64,000 nucleotides of DNA from Chrysaora quinquecirrha (GCA_014526335.1 JACTAT010000014.1:71250-135249), one strand, 5' to 3'. Counted from the stretch's first letter, positions 32,683-56,570 are shown. Notes: generated from the letters alone by a model not told the origin. Numbers and translations: made by a program.

Positions 32683-33030
32683 CTACAAACAAAAAGGACA
32701 TCTTCAGATGCTTTTTATTGCTTTAAAAAGAGGTGAGCGATGGTAATATTCTGGTTTTTTTTCAGATACTCTATAAATGAAATGCCTCTTTTTCTGATAT
32801 GTACACGGAATTGTATGTGCATATCAACGTAATGAAACAAAAACGTACGTAAATATGTTTGGTGCTGAAGAAGGCTTGACAAAGAGGAAACACAAAAGAT
32901 AAAATCTATCCTACTTTTTGTATTCAAGAAAAATTAACGTAATGAAAATTATCCCGAAAAGTTCTGTTTCCATAGAGAATTATGTCGTTTTACAACTGGT
33001 TCAGGTGCTGTCACGACGAAAAGTTCTTAC

Positions 33031-33084
33031 CAAAGCACTCTTTTTTGCCTCTTCCAGAAGTTCTCTCGCTGCTTGGTACTGAGA
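33031..33084 (-). CDS. CFAP46: CFAP46 exon 24
   Basis: Acceptor attctag|TC, donor GCTTTG|GTAAGA, 18 codons. Peptide SQYQAARELLEEAKKSAL against vertebrate NLYQPARLLLSEAYLAF. Confidence 0.88.
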
Positions 33085-33568
33085 CTAGAATAAGACAGAA
33101 GCAGTAATGATGCCACAATAGTACAATTAGACTGTCAAAAACGGTTTTGCCATCAAGGTAAATTATATACCCTTTGCGTTTGCGACAAACCTAGGTTTTC
33201 TCCACGATAAACTCCAACGTCACAACCACTGTCAGTTTTATGATTTATATCTAGGACCTTGCCAAACGATTAAATATTTTCAAACATTTCAAATTTGTTC
33301 ATCAAGCAATGCTTTAATTTTGGCCACTTCATTAGCATAGCTTGAGAAGTAGAATTCGTTATGCGTCATTTTAAATCGCAGCATTTTCCAAAAAGATTAA
33401 CACTAGAATGCACCAATTGCAACTGACGAAAACGTACGATCTCATAAAAACTGTATCAAAGTTAACATTTGTTTCACCGCCTATTGTTTAATCTTTCAAC
33501 TAAAGTTGGCAGCGGCAGACTAGCAGAAATGGTTGCCTAGCTAACAATAAGAAGAGAGTATACCAAAC

Positions 33569-33822
33569 CTGTTTGATCAATATTGCTGCCATTTTCGCCC
33601 AGACTTCTCTTTTGCATACAGCCTTAATCAGCTTTTTATTCCTGTAAAATCCAGTCGATTGCATATCTCTTTGACCATTTGACAGGAAAGATTTCTTTGC
33701 ATGTTCCATTTTCTGCTCTTCGACTTTTGCTTGTGTCTGCTTTTCTTCCCAAAGTTTGATTTCTTCTCGTGATCTATGGGAAAGACAAACCTCTGTTGCA
33801 ATCAAGTCATATACACGCTCCA
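33569..33822 (-). CDS. CFAP46: CFAP46 exon 23
   Basis: Acceptor atctctag|TG, donor AAACAG|GTTTGG. A long charged helix with VERVYDLIATEVCLSH then EEIKLWEEKQTQAKVEEQ, ending REVWAKMAAILIKQ, matching the vertebrate EEAVGQVCVSELEQA...LWMLKAEVLLEM region. It needs one base before its first complete codon, which exon 22 does not supply, so a small exon may be missing upstream. Confidence 0.85.
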
Positions 33823-34382
33823 CTAGAGATGCTCAGACAGGATATACATTAGGGTACAATGATTCGCTAGATACCGTCTTTTGACGGGGCTATGGTAAGG
33901 CAAAGAAAGGTAGACACCTCTAGAATGGCAAACGGTATTTCTGCATTGGCTTCCACTGGTCATGCACAGTTTCACAAAATCAAAAGCTCCACGTAAGTAC
34001 GGCATTTATCTGGTGATTAACTCCTGTGATTATAATATAATTCTTGGGCCTAGCCTCCGAAGTAGTGCATCTTTTGAATTAAAACACAAATTCCCAAACT
34101 TATGGGAAAGATGTTGATTCTGACCCCGTAATATTCTAGTTATCCGAGCAATTCTATTGAAATTATACACTCGAACAACCAACATATAAAAAACACCATA
34201 TAGTAGAAACCTCTCTACAACGACCATAAACATTTGTCCCACAGCTTGGGTAGAATGGAGGTTGAGCTATAATTGTATGCTCGGTTCGAATTTCAGGGCA
34301 ATATTTATAATTTTGCTAAAATGTTACGCAAAAGGTTTTAAGCTGCTGTTTATAAAAGAACTATAGAACTATATTGACATAC

Positions 34383-34481
34383 ATAGCTTTATCATCCTCC
34401 GTCAAGAACTGCACAGCCAAAGACTTCTGAATAGAATTACTTGCACTGGTCATGTGTAAGTCGTTCACCAAGTCAAGCATT
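34383..34481 (-). CDS. CFAP46: CFAP46 exon 22, downstream junction unresolved
   Basis: Acceptor ctcttgtag|AA fits exon 21 exactly. Peptide QMLDLVNDLHMTSASNSIQK then AVQFLTEDDKAM. Donors GCTAT|GTATGT and a second GT 4 bp on are both out of phase with exon 23. Confidence 0.7.
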
Positions 34482-34938
34482 CTACAAGAGAGAAAAAACA
34501 TTTTCCATTACTGATAAAAGAATCAAATATTGATAAACGAAAGAAAGCATCATGGCAGAATGATACAAAACAATATAGATGTGGTCAATGGGTAACTGTA
34601 TTTGGTCAAACTTGAACGCATAACAGCTAAAATAGCAAGAACGTGAGTTGGTATTTTTAGCAAGTGGATTTTAAAGTACCAATGACTATGAACGTGCAGA
34701 AAGTTTCTTCTTGAATAGATGACTACTTATACAGAGAGAGATTCCTATGAAACAAAAGGGTTTCTTGAATGTTTCAAGATCGTTTAGCCTTGCATAACCA
34801 CGAAGCCCTTTCTTAAACCGGCAGTAACGACAGTGTTACATATTATATACAAACAAACAGTATTTCGGATACAAGCTGTGACATTTCTAAGAAGCGATTC
34901 GACTCTCGCTTTTATAGAGACCTACTCTAGAAAGTTGA

Positions 34939-35090
34939 TCCAAGGACTTTGCCAAACGATCAAACATTCTTGGTCAAGACATTAAGGTCTGCTTTACGAA
35001 AAATGTTTGGTGGTTTGTCCACGCCGCAAAACATTGCTTGACAAGCAGAATTTGAAAATCAACAAGCCTGCTAAAGTCTACAACGTCTTG
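34939..35090. mobile_element. MITE-C fragment
   Basis: Partial, diverged copy: CCAAACGATCAAACATTC and CGCAAAACATTGCTTGACAAG. Intronic. Confidence 0.5.
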
Positions 35091-35128
35091 GTTAAAGCTA
35101 ATAACTAATAACTTAAAACGCAACATAC

Positions 35129-35277
35129 TGCAACTTGCTCAAATGGATTGAGAACTTGTCAGCTAGAATTTCAAAAGAAATATGGTTGCTTAGAGCACAG
35201 ATTGGCAGGCAAAGGTGATCGTATCCTTGCTTCCTCAAGTTGTCTTGGAGAACTTCTAAGTAATGAAGAGTTAATTC
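35129..35277 (-). CDS. CFAP46: CFAP46 exon 21
   Basis: Acceptor atttcag|GA, donor TTGCA|GTATGT. Peptide ELTLHYLEVLQDNLRKQGYD continues HLCLPICALSNH, matching vertebrate YSLYFLDHLVKAL...HELTVPVLQLGVLIS. Confidence 0.92.
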
Positions 35278-35385
35278 CTGAAATAAACGAATAAATATAT
35301 TGTAAAAAGCATAGTATTCATGTTTATTTCGCACAAATACGGGGTTACAAACCGCAATAACTTTAGCTAGGGACTAAAACGCTCG

Positions 35386-35611
35386 GGTCCTGGCCAGACG
35401 ATCAAAAATTGTTTTTCAAACATTCGAAATTTGAATGCAATGTTTGACGGTTTGGCTACATCAGTCATTGCTCGTCAGATATTCTTTTGCTTAATACAAC
35501 CATGAAGAATTCAGCAAGCCAATCAATGTTTTGTGACGTGGCCAAATCGTCAAACACTGCTTGCAAAACAAATCTCAAATTTTTGCGAACAATGTTTGAT
35601 TTGCCAGGGCC
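35386..35611. mobile_element. MITE-C family copy, 226 bp
   Basis: Ends GGTCCTGGCC and CCAGGGCC; body ATCAAAAATTGTTTTTCAAA, TTTTGTGACGTGGCCAAAT, GTTTGATTTGCC. Intronic, between exons 21 and 20. Two overlapping opposite-strand frames here are shadows of the repeat. Confidence 0.75.
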
Positions 35612-35813
35612 TAAGTTTTCTCCGACGATGTTAGTTACAAGATCCATGCTTAGTAAAGAAAGTAAAGACTCTGACAAATCCAATCATATCTTCCCTAATT
35701 AAATGCTTTATGTAAAAAGATTCATGCTAAGCAAGCATAGAAAGTGATATCAGTCATAGCCATTATAGCATGTCATATCGAATATGTTTATTTACTAAAC
35801 AAATATAGCTCAC

Positions 35814-35879
35814 CGGTTTGGAAAAACTCTTCTTGCTAATGAAATATCCATAAGTATCGTTAGTGAAGTGCTCTCGTAG
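35814..35879 (-). CDS. CFAP46: CFAP46 exon 20
   Basis: Acceptor tggtttag|CT, donor AAACCG|GTGAGC, 22 codons. Peptide LREHFTNDTYGYFISKKSFS ending KP, against vertebrate VLKQDRSDSTVNPSSIQKP. Confidence 0.85.
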
Positions 35880-36078
35880 CTAAACCAAAAGGAATTTTTC
35901 AAAAGGCATGCTTAAGAATAAGGTTATTTTATTTACTGCTAACTTTTCTCGTTCTCTTTATGGCAAAACATCAGGAAATTTATCAATTTACTAGCGAATC
36001 ACATAAAAGAAGTACATAAGGAAATACAAAAACTAGTTAACATATAAGAAGCCTCGCTGATTTAAGTTGGAAAAATAC

Positions 36079-36162
36079 CTTTTCTGGCAATGAAAATGTC
36101 GCCCATTGCTCAAGATTATGTGGATGACTAGTCTTCGATATTCCTCGATCGACTTTATTAGC
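36079..36162 (-). CDS. CFAP46: CFAP46 exon 19
   Basis: Acceptor cccaatag|GC, donor GAAAAG|GTATTT, 28 codons. Peptide HPHNLEQWATFSLPEK fits vertebrate LPMSIEEWASYSCPEE. Confidence 0.88.
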
Positions 36163-36249
36163 CTATTGGGAAAACAGTTGGGATTAAAGGCTGAAATAGT
36201 TGTACAAAATTGGTTTATTTTGATCATTCAAAGAGGAATTCTTACTCAC

Positions 36250-36339
36250 ATCTCTCTTTTTTGTTTCAGTCTTTGAGAAAGGACGTTCTCCAGGCTTAAC
36301 TCCATCTCTGACAGCTTTTTCAGCATTTCTGATGGCATT
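36250..36339 (-). CDS. CFAP46: CFAP46 exon 18
   Basis: Acceptor caatacag|AA, donor AGAGAT|GTGAGT, 30 codons. Peptide NAIRNAEKAVRDGVKPGERP then basic residues; vertebrate CFAP46 has a Lys/Glu-rich linker here. A second possible donor (GTAAG, 4 bp further) would break phase. Confidence 0.8.
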
Positions 36340-37123
36340 CTGTATTGAACAAGTAACAATACATGTACATTAACATGTATATATTTATAGACTTTAAGTC
36401 CCACTCTGATTAGAACATAGGTTCGAAAAGCTTTATTGTGCCAAATCTTGCCTTTTTTGACCCCGCTTCTCTCAAGTATCATATTTTATTGTATCAAACA
36501 TACCAAACATATTTTTAGACATGTGGAAAAGAATTCGGGCCGGAAAGGCTTAAACCTGGCCAGCTGTTTCAGGGTACCGTTCAGCGCTGTGGAAATATGG
36601 GTTAGTGTACTTTATCCCACAGTGTATCTTAGCCCTTTTTGCAGATACTTTTATTTTGGTACACGTTTTTCATAAGCCACATTATTTCGACTTCAGCCTC
36701 TAATAGCTTAGATTGATTATCACTTTCAGCCCGACGTTGTTTAGAAGTTACAGAAAACACTGTGCTGCAGCTTTTATATAACGGTTGTTTACTTTGATGA
36801 ATGGGCTGCATTGGTCATTTGCAGCCTTTGGGGTTGCTAGCCAGTTGCTTAAAGTTTAGCCTGCTTTCAGCTTCAGACCTTTAGCAACCAAATTTTTATA
36901 AAAAGATCTACACTTGATTGATTGTTTTATACAGGACGTCATTTAGGCTATGTCCGTTCTTATCTGATCGTAATTTAGGCTGCTTTATAGTAGGCAGGTT
37001 CCATGGTAATTCTAAAAATATTTCAGATGTCTATTAGAACCTTTTCTCTTATATTTAAGGCTGCAATTCGATTGATGGTATCAGACTGAACCAGATATTT
37101 AGAAAAAATAACCATTGTCATAC

Positions 37124-37332
37124 CTGCCATAATTTTTGTATGCAACAAGCAGCAGTAAGGGAATACTCGACAGATTGTGACGAAACTCCGTCTAAAACCC
37201 CCGCAATCATTATATTCAATCTTGCAAGTACTTCGATGCTTTTGATATCAAAACAACTGTCAAGAAGTGATTTAATATCGGTATTATTCTGTTCCTGTTT
37301 CGCCGATTTCTTGAGTTTTGCACTTGTTGGAA
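37124..37332 (-). CDS. CFAP46: CFAP46 exon 17
   Basis: Acceptor attttgcag|TT, donor TGGCAG|GTATGA. Peptide IKSIEVLARLNIMIAGVLDG, then YSLTAACCIQKLWQ, matches vertebrate VRQLEALARVHILLALVL / CCLAAYAFFRHIWQ. Confidence 0.92.
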
Positions 37333-37369
37333 CTGCAAAATATAAAAAACACGATCATTACAGTATTTC

Positions 37370-37620
37370 CTCCAATAAGCACCCTCCTTCAAACAAGCGA
37401 CCCTTTTGGATTGAACTGCAGATCAGATTGGCACCAGATACTCCTTTGATATGGTATGCGCAAGCTCTTGGTGAGAGGGAATGAAGATACACCTTTTGCC
37501 AGTTGCTGCTAAACCCATTTTTCGTCAAAATGTTTAGTTTTTTATGAATTTTCAAATAATTGCTCCTCGTTGAGATGGTTTTTAAATAAGCACCCGAGCT
37601 TTTAATCGACAAAATACGGC
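37370..37620. mobile_element. MITE-B family copy
   Basis: Ends GTATTTCCTCCAATAAGCAC and, inverted, GAGCTTTTAATCGACAAAATAC. Internal TTTTTTATGAATTTTCAAAT matches 62,780 and 19,070. Intronic. Confidence 0.6.
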
Positions 37621-37724
37621 ATTCAAATTAGCAGTTAACAGTGTTGAGTTACATTACTCTTGCATCTGCAAGTACACGTTTACCTTCTCTATTAACTCCT
37701 ACCTTTGTTCTTAATTTAAAAAGA

Positions 37725-38010
37725 CTTTTCAAAACGTTCAAACATTGCTTGTCAAACATTTGAAACTTCCCTGTGCAGCTAAACTCTTTACCGTTTGGCT
37801 ACATCTGAAACAGTGCTCGTCGAACATTTTTGCCTGCATCAAGCAAAAAATTGTCATTGAGCTTTTTCAAAAACATCACGCAACAAAAGTCTGGTTATTT
37901 ATAATTGTCAAGCAACGTTTTGTGACGTAGCCAAACGTTCAAACATTGCTTGATGAGCAAATTTAAAATTTCTTTAAAACAAATGTTTACACTTTGGCCA
38001 AATCGCTCAT
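37725..38010. mobile_element. MITE-C copy, degenerate
   Basis: Contains CAAACATTGCTTGTCAAACA, CGTTTGGCTACAT and TTTTGTGACGTAGCCAAACG. Ends are poorly preserved. Confidence 0.6.
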
Positions 38011-38153
38011 TGTTAACACAGATATCTTAAAACGTAACCTGCACTATTCTTTTCATATTTGAATCGTTTGTTTCGCTTAAATCATAATATTACCATATGA
38101 AATGATTATCAAGTCAAGTTATTCATAGAAGGGAATGCCATTCAAGAACTCAC

Positions 38154-38208
38154 CAAATTGATATTTATGTTTTATTCCTTCCAGAACGATATTTACTGCA
38201 AGGTGAAA
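38154..38208 (-). CDS. CFAP46: CFAP46 exon 16
   Basis: Acceptor tttttcag|TT, donor TTTG|GTGAGT. Peptide FHLAVNIVLEGIKHKYQF matches vertebrate FHLRWAVEILLAMK. Gives one base to exon 17, in phase. Confidence 0.88.
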
Positions 38209-38653
38209 CTGAAAAAAGATAATACATTAAGTAATACAGAAAATCCTTCAGCGTGACGAAAGTCTTTCACGGACCATCAGGCAGATTTTCTAGTTTATCG
38301 ACGCGCGCTGGTTTATCAGCAAACTACAATCTTGGAGAAAATGTAGGGCCAACATAGTTATCTATAGATTCCCCCTTCTCCCCCGTTACAATGTTGTGTC
38401 TAACAAAAGTTACCTTGCTTTACTACTAACATTGTTTGGGAAAAATGGGAGAGTATTGGAGTTGTTTAAGTGAAAATCGCTGGATAGGCCGGGTTCTTTG
38501 GAAAAGAGGCATTGTTCCAAATTTTTTATCCAAAATTATAGTTGAATCCACACGCCATTGCTCTACCTACGTTGGATGGTGTTCCCACAATATCTCTACA
38601 ATATCTATCTCCAAAATATCTCTACAATGTGAGAGCTTGAGAACGAAACTTAC

Positions 38654-38749
38654 CTGATCCAAGCAGTCTTCAACAGGGAACTCGTTCACAAACAGCCACT
38701 CACCAAACTCAGCCAAATAATCAACCTTTTGCCATTCACTGTCTTCAGA
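38654..38749 (-). CDS. CFAP46: CFAP46 exon 15, first after the giant intron
   Basis: Acceptor actttccag|TC, donor GATCAG|GTAAGT, 32 codons, phase 0. Peptide EDSEWQKVDYLAEFGEWLF then EFPVEDCLDQ is a near copy of vertebrate EMEWQKVEYLMEFGQWL...FPLEDV. It follows a 13.8-kb intron that holds the minisatellite. Confidence 0.95.
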
Positions 38750-38873
38750 CTGGAAAGTGAAAGAATTCAACGTTACTGCTAACTTCTAATGTATGAATAA
38801 TATCAGTGATAAGAATTGATCATCAATATAAGGTTTCAATTGCCAGCTTAGAAGGTTAACTCGTCACTACCTT

Positions 38874-39794
38874 AGTATATACACAGTATATTTGGGTGAC
38901 GAGGGTGACAAGGGTGACAAGGGTGACGAGGGTGACAAGGGTGACGAGGGTGACAAGGGTGACGAGAGTGACAAGGGTGACGAGGGTGGCAAAGCTGATG
39001 AGGGTCACAAGGGTGACGAGGGTGACAAGGGTGACGAGGGTGGCGAGGGTGACAAGGGTGACGAGGGTGACGAGTGTGGCAAGCATATATATATAAGTAT
39101 ATACACAGTATATTTGGGTGACGAGGGTGACAAGGGTGACGAGGGTGACAAGGGTGACAAGGGTGGCAAGCATATATATATAAGTATATACACAGTATAT
39201 TTGGGTGACGAGGGTGACGAGGGTGGCAAGCACATATATACAAGTATATACACAGTATATTTGGGTGACGAGGGTGACGAGGGTGACAAGGGTGACGAGG
39301 GTGACAAGGGTGACGAGGGTGGCAAGCATATATATATAAGTATATACACAGTATATTTGGGTGACGAGGGTGACGAGGGTGACAAGGGTGATGAGGGTGA
39401 CGAGGGTGGCAAGCATATATATATAAGTATATACACAGTATATTTGGGTCACGAGGGTGACGAGGGTGACAAGGGTGACAAGGGTGACGAGTGTGGCAAG
39501 CACATGTATAAAAGTATATACACAGTATATTTGGGTGACAAGGGTGACGAGGGTGACGAGGGTGACGAGGGTGACAAGGGTGACGAGGGTGAGGAGGGTG
39601 ACGAGGTTGACAAGGGTGACGAGGGTGACAAGGGTGACGAGGGTGACAAGGGTGACGAGGGTGACGAGGGTGACAAGGGTGACGAGTGTGGCAAGCACAT
39701 GTATAAAAGTATATACACAGTATATTTGGGTGACAAGGGTGACGAGGGTGACAAGGGTGACGAGGGTGACAAGGGTGACGAGGGTGGTAAGCAT
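38874..39794. repeat. GGTGACRAG minisatellite, left block
   Basis: Runs of the 9-bp unit GGTGACGAG / GGTGACAAG separated by an AT-rich spacer (TGGCAAGCAYATATATA, then GTATATACACAGTATATTT). Same design as the right block beyond the reverse transcriptase insertion. About 0.9 kb; non-coding despite open frames. Confidence 0.97.
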
Positions 39795-52540
<12,746 letters not shown>

Positions 52541-52648
52541 CTGAAGGCATTCGATAGCATTTTGATAGGCAATTAACTGATCACGCGGATCACGAGAGTT
52601 TCGTGCTACTCTGCGCCACATTGAAGATAGCAAGCATTCGTCAGCATC
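52541..52648 (-). CDS. CFAP46: CFAP46 exon 14, last before the giant intron
   Basis: Acceptor tattttag|GA, donor CTTCAG|GTATTG, 36 codons, phase 0. Peptide DADECLLSSMWRRVARNSRD, then AYQNAIECLQ, matches vertebrate SEDYLARMWHRLALNS...CYNNAIQALQ. Confidence 0.94.
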
Positions 52649-52932
52649 CTAAAATAACGAAGAAAGGTTAAAATCGATACGTGAAGAAATGCAGCTATAT
52701 GCTTTTAGGTAGTTTTAGAAGGCAATCGCAGCATTTCATCACCTCCACCTGTCACACCTATGATTGTTTAAGTTTCCAAGGAATGACTGCAACATGCAAC
52801 ACAGCATTGCATAGAATCAAAACACTCTTATGACAATGTTGGGAGAAATTTCAAAATAAAACTGCAACAAAAATGCAGCCTTGTTGAAGTAAATAGAACA
52901 AAGTGTACGTTTCATAAAAAGTGACATATTAC

Positions 52933-53008
52933 CTTGAATTTGCCCATGTCAAACTGGACTGGCTTTCCAAGCCTTGCATTAACAATAACTCTGTGCTTGA
53001 ATAGCAAC
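52933..53008 (-). CDS. CFAP46: CFAP46 exon 13
   Basis: Acceptor ctttgaag|GT, donor TTCAAG|GTAATA. Peptide LLFKHRVIVNARLGKPVQFD then MGKFK, against vertebrate [26 protein letters not shown]. Confidence 0.93.
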
Positions 53009-53296
53009 CTTCAAAGTGACAGAGAAACAATTAAAAGCTATATGAATTAATGCGACCAGATACTATATAACAACCATATATAGTGCTACACAAAACCATA
53101 TAATTGCAATATATAGTTAAAGTGGACGCTCTAACTATAACAGGGTTTGCTGACATAACACATATATCTACAATACCATTAAGCATCACTTCAGATTGAC
53201 AAGACTGTTTAAAGAATTATCCTAAGGGGTAAAAGTATTGTTATGTTTAAATGGGCACCGCATCTAGAAGACTGAAAATTAACATAAATTTCTTAC

Positions 53297-53367
53297 ATTC
53301 TGTGCTGCGTCCTTGGCATCACTCGGATAGCTTCATCCATAGCATTAAGCCCTTCTTTTAATTCACC
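53297..53367 (-). CDS. CFAP46: CFAP46 exon 12
   Basis: Acceptor tatacag|GG, donor AGAAT|GTAAGA. Peptide GELKEGLNAMDEAIRVMPRT then QHR, against vertebrate [21 protein letters not shown], a TPR repeat. Confidence 0.94.
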
Positions 53368-54073
53368 CTGTATAAATTACAAAAAATAACCTCAATCAGA
53401 AAAGAAACACATTGGAGAGTTACGTTTCTAAAATCAATTACAATGGTTTCTTTACTTAAATAAAGCGTAAGCTTATTTGTGAAAGATGTTATATCCAATG
53501 GTTTTATTGTTTGAGGCAGGCATTAACAATGATGTAAAAGGCATTTTCAACAGAAAAAGTCAAGAAAAGAAACCTTTTTAAACTGCAAGGTTTTAAATTG
53601 CTTAAAGGTCTTAAGAGATGAGGTTTACTGTACTTATTTAATGAGGACATCTGGCCATATATATTATTGTAGCTACCCTTAAATACGCTCTGCCTCTAAT
53701 GTCTCTGTACCGGAATAGATCAGATAGACAAAATAAATATATGCATATAAGCAGGACTGTTTGTTTATACCTTCTTTGAGGCACAGGCAAGAACAAGTTA
53801 CAGTCACACGGTCACCGAGGGAAGGTCAATCAAAACAGTAGAGAATCTCATGCCTCACCTAAGACACGCCTGTTTTTCATTGTTAAGTGAGGAAGGTTTG
53901 CATATTTGCGTATTATGGTCTGTAGGAACTGAACACGTTTCTGGACTCTCTTTGAGAGTATGTTCGTTAGCAACTGAAGGAGTACTCTCAGCATTAACAT
54001 AAACTTGAAGCTTCATAATAGATGCACAATACACATTAGAATACATATGAAAAAGCAGATCTTGATACACTAC
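53368..54073. other. Intron 11-12, no element recognised
   Basis: I see no gene or repeat. The exon-11 frame stays open into this intron on the minus strand down to about 53,855; the donor at 54,072-54,073 is preferred because similarity ends there. Confidence 0.55.
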
Positions 54074-54337
54074 CGCGTCAACGCATGCTTGAAACAACAC
54101 CGCATACAAAGCTGCACGTAACGTTAGATCAGCATCCATACGGGATTGTGAAGTCAGCATTTCAGAGACATTGTTTGACTCCTCTCCGATTATTTTCACA
54201 CGATGGCTGCCTCTTGAAGATTTCTGCTGTTTCTGCTTTATCCCTCCTTGTTTGGCTTTTGGTGAAGACTTTTTCATTGCTGATTTTTTATCAGTCTTGC
54301 TTTCCTTTTCTTCACTATCTTCATCTTTTTCGATTAT
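54074..54337 (-). CDS. CFAP46: CFAP46 exon 11
   Basis: Acceptor gcctttag|AT, donor GACGCG|GTAGTG, 88 codons. A Lys/Glu/Ser-rich linker (KSSPKAKQGGIKQKQQKSS) precedes DADLTLRAALYAVLFQACVD, which matches vertebrate DEGLQLRATLYDLLFHTYADQ. The donor is a non-consensus GTAGTG; phase to exon 12 is right. Confidence 0.88.
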
Positions 54338-54495
54338 CTAAAGGCAAGGCAAAATTCTTGTCAACAAAGCAGAAACCACTAGCGTAATAGAAATTAAGAA
54401 AATGTAATATCTCAGACTTAAGAGGAACAAAAAGTGTCTCAACTATAGAGGACCTCAAATACTTTCCGAACATCGAACAATCTGGAACGATCTTA

Positions 54496-54767
54496 GGCCC
54501 TGGCCAAACGATCAAACATTGTTGGTCAAACACTTGAAGTTTGATTGTCAAGAGAAATGTTTGGCCGTTTTGCCAGGTCTAAAAACATTACTTGTCCAAC
54601 ATTTTTTGCTTGTGTCAAGCAAGAAAGGTTTTCGAACTTTTTGAAAAACATCATCAACGTTTGCTTTTGCTTGTCAAGCAATGTTTTTGGATGTGGCGAA
54701 ACAGTCAAACATTTGTTGTGAAGAAAATTTGAAACGTTGGACCAACAATGTTTGGTCGGCCAGGGCC
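54496..54767. mobile_element. MITE-C family, best-preserved copy (272 bp)
   Basis: Ends GGCCCTGGCC and GGCCAGGGCC with TTA on both sides (54,493-54,495 and 54,768-54,770). A 3-bp TTA duplication is typical of PIF/Harbinger elements. Body words: ATCAAACATTGTTGGTCAAA, CCAACATTTTTTGCTTG, AAACATCATCAACG. Confidence 0.8.
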
Positions 54768-54825
54768 TTAGAATCTTTGATTTAGGAGAGGAAAGCTCCA
54801 AAATACTTAATACGATGAAGGTGAA

Positions 54826-55162
54826 CGTGAAGGGTAAATGGTGTTTCTAGCGACAGTCGCTAGGATCTCAGAAGTAGACGATCTAACGAGATCTCGGCCC
54901 TTACTGTGACGCTACCTGGCTAGGACCCGACCTCACTGAGCTCCTGACGCCACGAGCTAGTTGGATTAAGCCATGACGCAACAGCACCTGAAGTTACTGT
55001 GTCGTCGTTGTGTAATCGAGCTGATTCTCGGTGTCAGGAGGTCAGCATGGTCAGGGTTCGAGCCCAGCCACGGTAGCGTCTCAGCCAAGGTCAAGGTCTC
55101 GATTAGTTAACCTACTACTGAGATTCTAGCGACTTGCACTAAAACACAATTTTACCTTTCAC
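54826..55162. mobile_element. Head-to-head SINE-like palindrome
   Basis: The two halves are diverged inverted copies sharing GTCGCTAGRATCTCAG, AGRTCTCG, GACGCTACC and a GGTTCGAGCCC box near 55,055. Each half matches the single copy at 19,190. Intronic. Confidence 0.6.
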
Positions 55163-55248
55163 CACCTTCAAATAATTCATTTAAGTCTTCATTTACATAA
55201 AGTCGAACATTCTTGATACAAGCGACACACAACATAGATTCAGCATAC

Positions 55249-55420
55249 CTCTTTGAACTCGGAGTGCTTGGAAACTTCAGCAAGGCATTTCAAAACGATC
55301 TTCAATGGATCTTTCAGTAATTTTCTTTCAATATCCGACGAAATTGAATGCTGACATGTGTTCCAGTAATGGCGAGCGGCAGTCATTGCTAGACTGTAGT
55401 TCTGAGCCGCCGTAGCAAAC
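55249..55420 (-). CDS. CFAP46: CFAP46 exon 10
   Basis: Acceptor acttttaag|GT, donor AAAGAG|GTATGC. Peptide NYSLAMTAARHYWNTCQH then LKIVLKCLAEV, against vertebrate [20 protein letters not shown] / LKCIIGIINE. Confidence 0.95.
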
Positions 55421-55474
55421 CTTAAAAGTAGCAGACACAAAGATTAGGACAAGACGGACATTTTTTCATTGCAT

Positions 55475-56345
55475 GAGATATTGTCTCCAACGTCTCCACC
55501 GTCTCTACAACATTTGGGGCCACGTACGCCTGTACTACTATGTACCTATGTATCGTGCCACCATCTCCACAAAATTCGGTAGTCCTGCATGCCTGTGTTA
55601 CTATTTTCCTATGTTTCTCCACCGTCTCAACATTATTTGGAACTATCTAAGTCTGTAATACTACATACCAATGTAACTCGGCCTCTATCATCTCCACAAC
55701 ATTTGGGGCCATGTATACCTGTACTACTATGTACCTATGTATCATGCCACCGTCTCCACAACATTCGGGGTCTTGCATGCCCTACAGGTCATGCATGCCC
55801 TACACCGTCTCCACCGTCTCCACAAAATCTGGGGCTAAGTTTGCCTGTACTACTTTAAAACAATGAAGCTATCTCTCCACCGTCTCCACCGTCTCCACAA
55901 GATTTTGGGTCATGTTTGCCTGTACTACTATGTACCTATGTATCACGTCACCGTCTCAACAACATTCGGGGGCATGCATGCCTGTGCTACTTTATACTTA
56001 TATTTCTCTGCACCGTCTCCTCCGCCTCCACAACATTTGGGGCTATGTCTGCCTGTACTACTATATATCCATGTAGCTATCACTTTATGTATCTCTCCAA
56101 CGTCTCCACTATCTCCACAAGATGTGGGGTCATGTATGCCTGTGCTACGATATATCAATATATCTCTCTAACTTCTCCACGGTCTCCACAACAATGGGGG
56201 CGACATATGCCTGTACTAATATGTACCTATGTATCACGTCCCCGTCTTCACGGTCTCTATGACAATTAGAGCCATATATGCCTGTACTACTATGTACCTA
56301 TGTATCAGGTCCCCGTCTCCACCGTCTCCACAACATTTCGGGCCA
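55475..56345. repeat. Minisatellite, unit about 62-70 bp, about 13 copies
   Basis: CTCCACAACATTTGGGGCCA followed by TGCCTGTACTACTATGTACC and TATGTATC recurs at roughly 62-85-bp intervals (55,505, 55,567, 55,625, 55,693, 55,755, 55,821, 55,894, 55,957, 56,026 and on). Located in the intron between exons 10 and 9. Short frames in it are repeat translations. Confidence 0.9.
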
Positions 56346-56570
56346 TGTATAACAGCCACTGGTAAATCAAATACCTTATCGTCACACTACGTTAGTAAGA
56401 AGAGGTTATTCTGAAAGATGTTCTCATTACTTTCTTTTTATCAGCGGATGATATCATGTTCCATTCACAAGTCGCACTGCTTATTTTAAAACAGAGTTAT
56501 AATATTACATTAACTATGTATAACACAATAAACTTGATTGACCAATACTTTTTCTTGAGTGATTACTTAC

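Noticed and set aside
33823..34005. Minus-strand frame as the missing exon between 22 and 23
   Set aside because: It abuts the exon-23 acceptor and lacks a donor; the similarity to exon 22 (MTSGS against MTSAS) is too short to trust.
36629..36811. Minus-strand frame as an extra CFAP46 exon between exons 17 and 18
   Set aside because: Exons 17 and 18 already join in phase and the peptide has no counterpart; no good acceptor-donor pair.
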